A stretch of 64,000 nt of DNA from Sphingomonas gei (GTDB lineage Bacteria > Pseudomonadota > Alphaproteobacteria > Sphingomonadales > Sphingomonadaceae). The stretch spans positions 1 to 64,000 of the forward strand of contig NZ_SRXT01000010.1 in NCBI RefSeq assembly GCF_004792685.1. Reading direction: 5' to 3'. The notes under the pieces are model-generated. The model searched no databases. It was not told where the DNA came from and was given only the letters and a program-made list of their open reading frames with translations. Both the position numbers and the translations under genes were made by a program. This document shows positions 51,939 through 63,900 of the stretch, piece after piece; position 1 is the stretch's first letter, and the number at the start of each line of letters is the position of its first letter.

Positions 51939-54900
51939 TCACTGCTGAATGCTCTGCCCCGGCACGCAGTCCGGATCGTCGCTTCGATTGCGATCCTCGC
52001 AACGGCCGTCGGTCACCGGTCCGAGCACGTCGACCGTGATGATCGAGCGACCATCAGCGGGCGGCTGCGCCGCGCGGGTCACATCGCGAAGCTGCGCCTG
52101 CACTTCGTTGGCGCCGTTGGGCGTCACGGCGACGTTGGTGATGCCCTGACTCGGCACGCCGGAGAGGTCGCCCGCCGCCTTGAAATTATCGGCGTTGGCA
52201 ACGCGCGCCGCCGCCACGACCACATTGCCGGAGGCGCGGACGCCGGCGTCGCCGGCATCGACCTCGCCCACCGGCGCGATCAGGATCACGTCCGAGGCCA
52301 GGTCTTCAGGCGTGCGCTTGAACGTGCCGATGCCCGCGCCGGAAACGCTGCCCGCGCTGTTGATCTCCGACAGACCGTTCTCGTCGAACCGCAAGGCGAT
52401 CGGCGGGAAGTTCGACGCGCTCTTGGGTCCCTGACCAGCGTTGAGATCGCCGTTGGACGACCACATGACGATGTCGCCGCCCTGCTGGGTGAAGGCGCGG
52501 CTTTGGTTAAGGATGAAATTGCCGTCGGTGAACGCGCGCAGTTCGCCGCCGCGCAAGGTCAACAACCCCTCATAGCCCAGAGGTATGGAGAGGAACTGGG
52601 TTCCGCTAATCGACTGGACTCGTCCCGACTCGAGCGCTGGCGGCAACCCGGCCAGCACCGGCCCGAACGCAGACGCTCGCCGTGCAGCCTGTTCTGCAGT
52701 GCGGACAATCGAACCGGCGATCATGTCGCCGCCCGGACCGAGTATGGTGATGTTTCCGCCGCGCGCCGTCTGGATCGTTGCGAGACGGAGGTCGACGCTG
52801 CCGGTCGCGATCCGGTCGGCCTTTTGCGGCTGGCCGTCGACGACGTTGCGTACCGGCTCGCCAAGCGGATGATCGGCGGAGACCGTCGAGGGATCGAGCG
52901 TGTAGGGCGCGAGATTGTCGGTATAGCCCAGGCTTGCGGGGAACAGCGTCTGGATGGCGCGATAACCGCGGATATATTGCTGGAACGACGCTCCGCTTCG
53001 ATTGCCGACCTCGGCGATCTCGTTGAAATACAGGCGGTTGATCAGGAAATCCTGCTGACGCAGCAAGTCGATCCCGACGAACGCCCGATAGAGCGCCTCG
53101 GCGCGGCCATAGGCGGCCTCGGCGAGCGCAGCGCCGCTTGCGAAGCCCGCGTCGCCAAAAATGGCGGCGAAGGCCTCGGGGGCATGGTCGCGGAGCCATT
53201 CGGCGAGCAACGGCGCATAGATCGGCTTGCTGCGGTCGGGCCGCTGATTGCCGAAGGCGTCGGTGATCTGCGCGAAGAGGTCGCCGTCGAGCTTCGCGAA
53301 GTTTTCGGGATCGAGATAAGTTTCGCGCAGCGCCGCGTAATCGGCGCCCGCCGCCATACCGAACCGGACCTGAAGGTCTGCCCCCTGGTCAGTCAGCCAC
53401 GGATTATACTCGTTGCCGATCGTGCGAACGCCACCGGCGAAGCTGTAGATCTGCGGGCCGGCTTCGATATCGACGGAGCTGGCGAACGGCCCGACGTCGC
53501 CACCCGCCTCGAGGATGAAGCTCCCCGGCCCACCGAGGATGAAGTTGTTCGACCGCACAAAGGGCCGCAGATCCGAAGTTGAGCCGATGGTGCCGAAGAT
53601 GTCGCCGCCTGCCCGGATGCGGGTTACATCGTCCGCAGTCAGATTCTGTCCGTTGAAGAACATGTCGACTATGTCGCCGCCGGCGGTGATCCGCGCCTGC
53701 TTGGGCAGGAAGATCGCCGAATTGACGATGTCGCCGTTGCTGTAGATCCGCACCGGCTCGGCGTCGCCCGAATGCGTAATGCGCCGGTTGTGCTGGGCGC
53801 GAAGCTGCGCGTCGGTCGTGGTCGCGACGACATAGGGGAATTGATAAGGCGTGCCGGAGACGGTGCTGGTGAACGCCCCGGCGAGCAGCCCCGGATCCAC
53901 GTCGCTCATCGCAATCGCCAGATCCTGGAGGTCGCCGTCGCTGAACAGACGAAGCTGGCCGATCGAAGAAGGATAAAGCAGCTGCTGCGGCTCCGCGGGC
54001 AGCACGACATTGCTCGACAGCGAGGTGAGCGACACGGTCGGCGGGAGAACCTGGATAAAGGCGGGAGGTGGCCCGCCGACTCCGCCGGCTAATCGAGGCT
54101 GTACGCCATAGTCCCAATTGCCGAGAAGCAAGGGTGGCGCCATTTCAAGCTTCTCGTTGGCCGAGATGCCGATCGCCGCGGCCGGGCTAAAGAATCCGGC
54201 AGAATTATAGTCCTGCTGCGCCGCGCTATCCACACCCAGCGCAGACGCGCTGGCCAGCGTCACCGCACCCTTCGCCGAAACGCCGACCACTGCATCGGCA
54301 AGACGGATCCGCGCATATTGACGCGGGATCACGTCGCCGACACCGACTCCGATCGGCTCGAGGCCGAAGGCGCCGATGCTGCGCTCGGCATGAATGCTGC
54401 CGGTGCCCGAGGCAACGTCGAACCGGCCCGCCAGGATGTCGCGCCCCGCGGTCAGTGCGAGATTGCCGTTGCCAAACGACAGCATGGCCGCGCCCGCGGC
54501 GGTCGGCGCGGTGGTGACGCCGTTGTCGAGCGCGACGGTGAGCTCGACCACGTCGCGCCCTGCCTCGATCGTCACGTCGCCGCCGGCGAGCGCGCCGACT
54601 CCCGAAGTGAAATAGCGTGGAGCGATGCCGATCTCGGTATCGAGGCCGACGCCGCCGGTACGCCACCGCTGGCTGATCTGGCCGTTCGTCGCGCCGGCAG
54701 CCAGAAAGCGTTCGCTCCAGACGTCACGGGTGCCGAGCACGTCTCTTCCGGCAGCCAGGGCGATGTCGCCGCCGCCCCAGGCCAGTACCGGCTGGGTGTC
54801 CGACAATCCTCTCGGCGTGGGGATGAAGTCGCGCTTCTCGGTCGCGGGATCCAAATAGGGGCTGTCTGGGCGGATCGAGACCAGTCCGCCTCCGGCAATC

Positions 54901-57900
54901 CGCGCGCTGACATCGGCCTTCGCCACCCGCGCGCCCGCGGTGTAGATCGCCGCCGCGGAGAAATCCGCCGACGCATTGGACGAAGGGATGGCGGGGGAGC
55001 CGAAACTATAGTTCGGCGCCGCGGTGGCGGTTCCGTCCGGCCGGCGATAGACCGTCGCGTCGCGATTGGTGAGGTCCGCGGCGCCGCGCAGGTCGATGTC
55101 GCGCGCCGCCGCAACGTCGATTGCGCCGTCACCGGTTCGCACATAGGAACGGACATAGGCCTGATCGGCGCTACCGTAGCTGGTGATTGGCGGCGTCCGG
55201 TTCGCCGCATAGCCCGTCCGCCCGCTCGCGAGGCCGGCGACATAGGTCGGCTCGAACGATTGCAGGAAGCCGATGATCTCCGAAAGCGGCGCGGTGATCC
55301 CGGTCGGCTGGGCAGGCGACCCGCTAAAGCCGTAGCCCTTGCCCGCGAAGTAAAGCAACGCAGCTGCACGCGCATCGGCGCCCAACCCCGTCGAGTTGCC
55401 CCAGTTGAGCTGGGTATAGGCATCGCTGCGCAGCTGATCGAGTTGCGCGGTCGGGTCGCTGAGGTCGAGCGTGTCGCCGATGTTGAAGTCGATCGGGGTG
55501 GTGCCCGCCGGGCGCTGGAGCCGGAACTGGAGCGGATCGTCGAAGCGGACCGTCCCCGTCGCGGTAAGCCGATAGCCATATTCGCCCGCCACGATCATGT
55601 CGGCGTCCAGCGCCCGATCGACATATAGCGGGTTCGCGGACAAGGCGTTGCCCGCGCCGGCGACGAGCCGCAGATCGGACGAATGCATCGCGACGTCGCC
55701 GTCGAGCAGCGGGAAAAGCTCGGCAAAGCCCAGCGAGTCGCCCGTCTCGCCGCCGCCCGCCGCACCGTTGCTCGCCAGCGCGAGCGGCGAATTGACGAAG
55801 CGATCGGCGCCGAGGAGCGTCCCTTGCCCGGCCTGCGCGCTGAGCGAGATCGTCAGCGTGCGGGTTCCCCCGGGGTTGCCCGTTGAATAGCCGGGGATGT
55901 CACCGCAGGAGCCGGTGGCACCGCCGCACGAGAATTGGAGCGCGGGCGAATAGCTGCGGTCGCCGCCGCCGAGCTGCCAGTTGATATAGCCGGCGTTCGA
56001 TTTGTCGCGGAAGCTGAAGAAGCCGTCGCTGATGCTGCGGTTGACGATCAGGTCGCCGCCTGCCCGCAGCGTCACCACTGGCGCCTCGCCCCGCGCCGTG
56101 CCACCGGTGCGGTAGAGGAAGGTCGCGAAGCGATCGAGCAGCGCGCCTTCTTGCCCCGGAACCACGCGATACTGGGTCTGGCCGCCGGTGCTCAGCTCGG
56201 GAATGACCTCGATCACGCCGGCACTCAGCGCCGCATCGAGCTGTGCGGGCGAGAAGCTTGCCGCAGCGAGATTCCACTGCGTCGTCGTCTTGATGCTGCC
56301 GTCGGACGCCAGCTCGATGCCTGGGCGCAGGCGCACGCCGTCGAGGCTGCTGCCGTCGAGCGTGGTGACGCCGAAATCCTGGATGAAGCGCACCACCGAC
56401 GAACCGCCATCGGCAAGCGCGAAATTCTCGGTGAACGGATTGAACTTGCCGCCGGCCGCACTGCTCGCCGCCATGTCGAGCAGCAGTGTGCCGTTCGCGT
56501 CGCGGCTGATCCCGGAATAGAGTCCGCTGCTCGCCAGCGCGTCGAGGTCGTAGCGCTTGAAGGCTTCGAGCTGGACCGTGCTCGCGCCCTGGATCGAACC
56601 GCGCGGGCTGACCGCGACCTTGTCCTCGCCCGCCCCGAGAACCGGCGCGCGCAGACGGACAATCCCGCCGGCATCGGCCGCCGCATAGCGATATACCGTG
56701 ACCGAATTGCCGGTCGCCGGATCGGTGATCACCTGCGGGACCAGCCGCGCGCCGGTTTCGCCCGCGCCCCGAGCCGTCTGGGTGCGACGCGCGCCGACAT
56801 CGATGATCGCGCCGTTCGCGATGTCGATCGCCGCATCGGCGGATTCGATCCCGATCGTCACGTCGCCGGCGGAGGCGACCCGGCTGTCCGTGTCGGCATA
56901 GCCGCTGGTATGCGTGTCGAGCTTCGCGGTCGCGGCGAGCGCCACGCCATTGCGTCCCCAAAGCGCGATGTCGCCGCCGTCGACCGCGGCGTTGCGCGCC
57001 TGGTCCGCGGTCATCCCCGCCACGTTCACGCCCGAGGTGTCGATCGTCCCGGCGATCACGATCCGCCCGCCGTCCGCAGTCAGGCTGACGCGCTTCGCAT
57101 CGAGCGTCTGGCCCGCCGCGAGCGCGAGATCGCCCACGCCGCTCCGCACCGCCAGATCGCCGCCGAACAACCGGCCGTACCGCGTCACGAAGCCGCTCAG
57201 ATCGAAACTCGCACGGCCCGAATCATAGGCGAACGAGCTCTGGCGATTGCCCTGCACCCCGGGGTTGAGCGTCGCGTCGAGCCTGATCGCGCCGTTGCCG
57301 GCGAGGAGATTGAGCGCTCCCGCCGATCCGGTGCCGCTGTCGACGATCAACGTGCTCGCCGCGTCGGCGGTCAGGTTGCCGCTCTTCGACAGAAGGTTGA
57401 TCGTTCCGCCGCCCGCGGACACGGTCACGGCATCCACGCTGTCGCCGAAGGTCTTCTCATAACCCGGCGTCGACAGCGTCGCGCCCGATAGTGTGATGTC
57501 GCCCTTCGCTTCGACGTCGATGATGCCCGCGGAGGCGCGGATCAGGCTCCCGACGATCGCCGCGGAGAGCACGGGCGCATCCTTCGTGCCGATATTGATG
57601 CTGGCGCCGGGCGCGGCGTCGCCCGTCGGCACCGGGACGGAGGCCCCTCCCGGCGCGGTCAGCGTGAAAGCCGCGTTGGTGAGGAAACTATATTCGGGCC
57701 GCACTTTCTGCGCGCGCGGATCGGCGAGCAATGCGCGATCGGCGAGGAATGGCGCACGCAGCGCGAGCGCGGCGTTTCCGGCCGAGAAGGATCCCTTGCC
57801 CTCGACATACATGCCGCCGCTCGCGGCGAGCGTCACAGAGTCCGCGAAGCCGGAGGCCCGCACTGCGTTGGCGCCGAAGCTGAGCGTCGCGGCATTGAGC

Positions 57901-60900
57901 GTGAGGCTGCTCGCCTCGCCGCAGAAGCCGGCCGTGCCGCAGCCATCGGCGCTGCCCGCCGCGTTGCGCAGGCGAACATCGCCCGCATCGATCGCCACTG
58001 CGCCATCGGCGGCGATGCCGGCGACGCCGGCGAGCGTCGCGGTATCGAGGACCAGACCCTTGAAGCGATGCGTGCCCGCCGAGAAACGGATCGCGCCCGG
58101 CGAACGCACGGTAAGCTGGCGGGCGGCGGCGAGCTTCGCCTCGAGACCCGCGCCGATGACGCCGGCCTGCCCCGCTGCCTGCCCGCTCGAGTCGAACTGG
58201 ATCGCGCCGCCGCTGATCGCAATCCGGTCGGCGGCGATCGCGGCCTCGTCGGCGACGGCGAAGATCCCGCTGGTGTCCAGCGCCAGCGAAGTGCCGCTGA
58301 TGCTCGCCGCGCCGATCTGGATCGTCGACGCGCCCGTCGCGGACCGCGAAACGAGGCGTTCGGCGCCATTGGCAAGCCGTAGCAGCGAGCCCGCGGTCAA
58401 CGCTGTATAGTCGGTTGCCGGTTGTGCGCCGAGCGCGCCGCTGGCCCTGAGCGTCACGCCGTCCTCGATGGTCAGCGTCGAGCCGGCGCCGCCCACCGCG
58501 AGCAGCAGCTCGGGCGTGTCGAGCGTCACGCCGTCCTTGAACAGGATCGAGTGCGCGCTCGCATTGATCGCAGTGGTGCCGTCGGCGGCGTCGCGGCGCT
58601 GGCCGCCGATCAACAGGCTGGTCGCGCCCAACGCTGCCAGGGTCGGTGCGCTGACCGTCAGCGCACCGGGCGTCTGCCGGCTGTCATCCGCAGCGATGAC
58701 GACGTTCGCGCCGAGCAGGTCGAACTGCCCGCCCTGTCCGCCTTCGGCGGCACGCGTGTCGAAGAGGCCCGCGATGCGAAGCTCGGTGAGCGGACTCAGG
58801 ATCACCCGCGCCGCATCGAGCGGCAGCCGCGGTCGCGCGATGCCCTTGCCCGCAGCTGTCTTCACCAGCGTTTCGGATCCGCTCGTGGTGACGATGTTCG
58901 AATATTTGAGGAAGCTGTCGCGGCTCTGCACGGTAAATCCGCGACGCGACGATTCGGCGATGCCGGTGCCTGCATAACCATAGCTGCCGCCGACGACGAT
59001 GCTGCCGTCGAGCATCGTGGCGCTCTGCCCCGGCAGCGGCGCGCCCGTGCCGCTATTCTCGACGAGGCGCAGTGCGCCTGGGATCGCCACCGCATATTTG
59101 GCCGGGATGAGCAGATATTCGCCCGCGGGCACGCCCGGCGCGCCGTCGAGCTTGACCGTCATGCCGGCATTCGCGCCATAAAGATCGACTGGACCCGCGC
59201 TGCCATAGTCCGCCGAATAAAGCGGGTCGTAGAACGCGATCTTGTTCGCCTGGCTCACCGGCACCAGCGCGAAGACCTGGCGGTGGTCGGCATATTGATA
59301 GCCGTTGCCGGTGATCGAATCGAAATCGTTGCCGCTGAACGGATCGCGGTTGATCCGGTCGAGCACGTCGCGCGAGCCGCCCACGCCGGACTGGAACTCA
59401 TAGGCGAAGACGTCGCCGCCGCCGCGCCCGTCGACCCGGGCGCCGGTCTCTTCGACGATCGAGGCGGCCGAGAGATTGAGCTGGCCGGTCGGCAGCCGAG
59501 TGATCGGCGTCGGTATGGTGGGGAAATAATATTCGATGAGGTCGGTGGTGCTGCCGTAGGGGATGTTGAGGCCCGCACCCGAGACGGTCGTGACGCTGCC
59601 CGCCCCGAAGGTCAGGGACTGCGTGGGATCGTTGGAGATCACGATGTTGTCGGGACCCGTCACCACGCCGTTCGATCCGAGCTCGATCAGTCCGAGCGGC
59701 GCTGCCAGATAGCCGTTCTGCGCGATGCGCGAGGCAAGGACGCGAATGTGCGTTCCGGCCGAAAGCGGCACCGGCGCGCCCGCATCGAGCCAGGTGTTGC
59801 CGAAGGTGATGCTGTGATTGCCCGCCGCCACGATGTCGAAGGGCTGCGACACGTTCGCGGGGCGACCTTCCAGCAGGGCCTGCAGATTGCCCGTGCCGGT
59901 GGTGGCATAGGTCCGGCGGGCGTCGATCAGCAGGTCGCCATTGGCGATGAGCCGGCCGTCATAGGCGACCTCTCCGGCGTCGCCATCGTTAACGCCGATG
60001 AGACGCATATCCCCGGAGGTGCGGAGCGCAACCGAGGCGATCGAGCGGTCGAAGCCGACGCCGCCGGCCAGATCGATCCCCTGCCCGCCCGCGATGAACT
60101 CGACCGAAGCATCGCCGACTGCGACCTGCGGGATCTGGACCGAGCCCAACCGGCTCGCCAGGCGTACATAGGACGCGCCGACCGACGCATGCGTGCCTGC
60201 CGTCGCCGAGACATGGACCTCGGCGTCGGGACCGAACAGATTGTCCGTCGCGGGATCCTGCGAGAGAACCATCAAGGATTTGCGCAGCGACAGCGAGAAG
60301 TCGCCATCGAGCGTCAGCGCGTTGCGCGCGATCAGACTGTCAAAGCCGCTCGCGGCGATCGTGCCGGCAGAGAGATAGTCGGTGCCGCCGCTCGCATCCG
60401 AGCCCAATGTCGGCCGCAGCCATTCGAGCGTGCCGCCCTGCGCCTGCGCCACGCCGCCACGCGCGTCGAGCGCCGTGGTGCCGAGCGATCCCCCGCCCAG
60501 CGCCGAGATCGTGCCCGCCTTGCTCCATTCGAGATAGGGAGCGAAGTTGCCGAGTCCGGTGGTCTGATCGAGAAAGGCGCTGGTGCCGCTGATGTCGAGC
60601 GCCGCGCCGTCCCGTCGCGTGAAGCTCTTCGAGTCCAGCGCGGTCGTGCTTGCGCCGAACAATGTCGTGCGGCTGACTGCAAGTCCGGCACGCAGCTGGA
60701 CGCTCCCGCCGTCGAGCACACGCCCCGCCCGGATCTGGACACCGCCCGGCTGGAACGGCGCGCGCGGATTGAAGACCGCGACGCCGGACAAATCGGTGAC
60801 GCTGCCGTCGTCGAGGACGATGCCCTGGGAGGCATCGAGCCGCCCGAGGAAATGGATCAACCGATCGGCGCCATCGCGCGAGACGAGTTCGCGGTTGGTG

Positions 60901-63900
60901 ATCACGCGCCCTGCGGCTGCGGGATCGGTGACGCCGGCGGCGTTGAGCGCATTCTCGTCGAAACGACCGAGCGCGTCGGTCCCGCCGCCGAATGCGTCCG
61001 CCAGTCCGTTGCCGCCCAGATCGGCGGTACGTACCCCAAGGCCGCCGATCACGAGATCGTTGGGAAGATCGTTGCGTTGCATGATCTTGCCGCCACGGAG
61101 CGTGATGGTGCCGCCATTGTAGAGTTTGCCGACGGTCAGGCTCGCCTCGGGGGCGCCGGTGATCGTGCCGCCGGCGAGAATGTCGAGCTCGGTAAGTCCG
61201 CCGAGAACGAGGTGCGCCGCTTTCCGGTCCCACGCTGCATCCATTCTGGTCGGCGTGAGAAGCGACTGTGCCCGCAAGTCCGCGTCGGTGGCGAGCCCGC
61301 GGAGCCCGAGCGCCTGGTCGGCGGTCAGCACCGAGGGCAGCAGCCACTGGGTAAGGTCGAACGTCTCGCCCGCACGCACTTCGAACCGCGTCGTCTCGAG
61401 GAACGCAGACTTGCCGGCGCGGGCGTTCGTGAAGATGTCGTCGACGATTCGCGAGCGATAGCTGCTGACGTCGAGCGTCCCGAACCCGGTCTTCCGGAAG
61501 AAGTCCAGGCCGATATGCGTCGCGCCTGCGCGATTGTCGGAGCCGAAGCTGATGTCGGGCGCGACCAGGGAGAAGGTTCCGCCGCCGGCGAAACCGAAAC
61601 CGAGAATCGAAGCATTGGCTATGTCGACCGTGGCGCGCGGGTCGGGCACCAGGCTGGGCAGGACCGCCCCGCCGAACGGGAGGCTGACCGGAAGCGGCGT
61701 GAAGTCGACCGACTGGCTGTCGCCGCCGCCGAGCGGCTTGTCCGAATGCGTGGTCTCTCCCGTCAGGCGGCCGCTGTCGGTCAACGACGTTGCCGCATAG
61801 ACGGTGGCGGCGGCGAGCGAAACATCGCCGCCCTTGCCGTCGAGGAGGAGACTTCCCGTCGTCGTCGCATAGCCGCCGGACATCACGTTGAGCGTTCCGC
61901 TGACGCGCACGCTTCCGCTCAGGTCGATCGCCCGGGTGGCGGTATCGAGGCTGGTGCCGATTGCCGAAAAGAAGTTCGGTGCCGCGGTCAGGCTGATGCT
62001 GCCGCCGTCGCGGAAGGCGCCGCCGCGCGGCGCGCCCTGCTCGAGATAGTCGTTGACCCAGAGTCCGGCGGTCGACAGCGCTCCGGTGACGATCACGTCG
62101 AACGGATTGAGCGCTCCGGGATCCGCGTCGTACAGCCGCTCAAGATCGTCGCCCGCGCCAATGCCGTAGAGCCCGGTGCGGAATGCCGATCCATTGGGGT
62201 TCGACCGTTGATCGAGCGAGGCATAGGTCAGCGTACGGGCGTCGATTGATCCCGAGTTGGCCGTGACGAGCCCATCGAACCGGATCGTGCGTCCCGCGGT
62301 GACGGTGAGCGCCCCCCCCGGCGCCAGCGCGAGGTTCGACACGCCCGTGATCCGCAGCTGATCGGGCGTCTGCAGGGTGAACGGCACAGCGCCCGCGAAA
62401 GTGACCGATCCCTTCGCGTCGAGCGACAGCGAAGACAATCCGGAGCCGCTCAGCATCGAATCGCTCAGCAACAGTTCGGCCCAATCGGATTCCGCCGCTC
62501 CGCGCTCGCCATGATAGACCAGCATGTCGCCGAAGCTTTTGATCGACACGCCGCCGCCCGAAGGCAGTTCGTACGGCGAGCGCTGGAGGCGCCTGACGTC
62601 GCCGGCAAGCTTGCTCGCCAGGCTCGGGCGATCTCCCATGGCGGTCTGGTGCGAGCCGGCAAAGGCATTGCCATAAAAGGTGCCGTCCACCGCCACTGCC
62701 GCCGCGTCGATCGTCAGCGTGCCCGCATCGCGTCCCTCGTCATAGGCGGCATCGAGCCGTTGTCCCTGGCCCGACGCGCTGAGATAGGTGCGCAGCACGC
62801 CGAAGCGGGGCTGGACCTCGGTGAAGCCGTCGACCACGCCGACATAGACATCGTTCGGATCGGCCTTGCCGATGTCGACGATCCGCCCGTCACTGGCGAT
62901 CAGCCGGCTCGTCCGCACCGTTCCCGGGGCATAGCTGGTCCAGCCGCCGGAGAAATCGATCGTCGCGTCGCGCGCGATATGGACGCTGGGTGCAGTCGCG
63001 GCGGAGAGATTGTCGCGGATGAGCGGCTCCGAGGTCAGCAAGCTGACGCTGCCGCTCCTGGTCATGAATTCCTGGGCAGTGACGCCGATCTGGCTGGCGA
63101 GGCTGCCCGCCTCGATCAACGGCGAGCCGACCCATGCGACGCCGTCCGCGCGCACGCCCGAGAGCCGTGGATCGACGTAGAGCGTCGCGCCGTTGAGCGT
63201 GAAATTGCCATCGAGCGCCACTTCGCGATAATTGGGGGTGTCGCGCAGTTCGTTGCGCTTGACGGGAGTGATCTCGATCGAATTGCGCGAGGCGGCGAGC
63301 TGCACGTCCTTGTAGCCGCTGACGTCGATCGTCGCGCCGCTGCCGATCTCGATCCGCCCGCGCGGCAGGTTCACCACGGCGCCAAAATTCACGCCGGGCG
63401 TCGTCGCGCCCACCGACACATTCGCTCCGGGCGCATAAATCAGCGCGTTCTGACCCATGGTGAAATTGGTCGAGCGCAAGGCGCCGACAGGCGCGTCGCG
63501 CAGCTGGACCTGCATGCCGATCTCGAGCTGCGACGTCTTGAAAGTGGCAGGTTGGTTCGCCGAGCCTTGCGGAATGGTCTCGTTATTGTCGTCCGCGATC
63601 ATTTCGATCCCGCTCGCTTTCGCGGGATCGGCGCTGCCGCCGAGGAGGATCTCGGCCGCGGTGATCGAGATCTTGCCGTTGCGCGAGACGCTGGTGGTGG
63701 TCGAGAGCAGCCCGCGCGACTCGATCGAGCCGAACTCCCAGGTGCCGAGCGACAGATAGCCGCGCCGCGACTCGATGATGCCGGTTATCAGGATCCGGCC
63801 GTCGCCCGGGATCGGATCGCGCGGCAGCTGGTCCCCGCTTCCACCATAGACGAAGCTGTTGAGCTTGTATCCGCGGACATTGGGGTCGGCGCTGGTCGCC

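Noticed and set aside
58422..62249. A 1275-residue plus-strand frame antisense to the FHA gene
   Set aside because: It is a GC-driven shadow of the minus-strand exoprotein, Arg/Ala-rich without domains, signal peptide or ribosome site.
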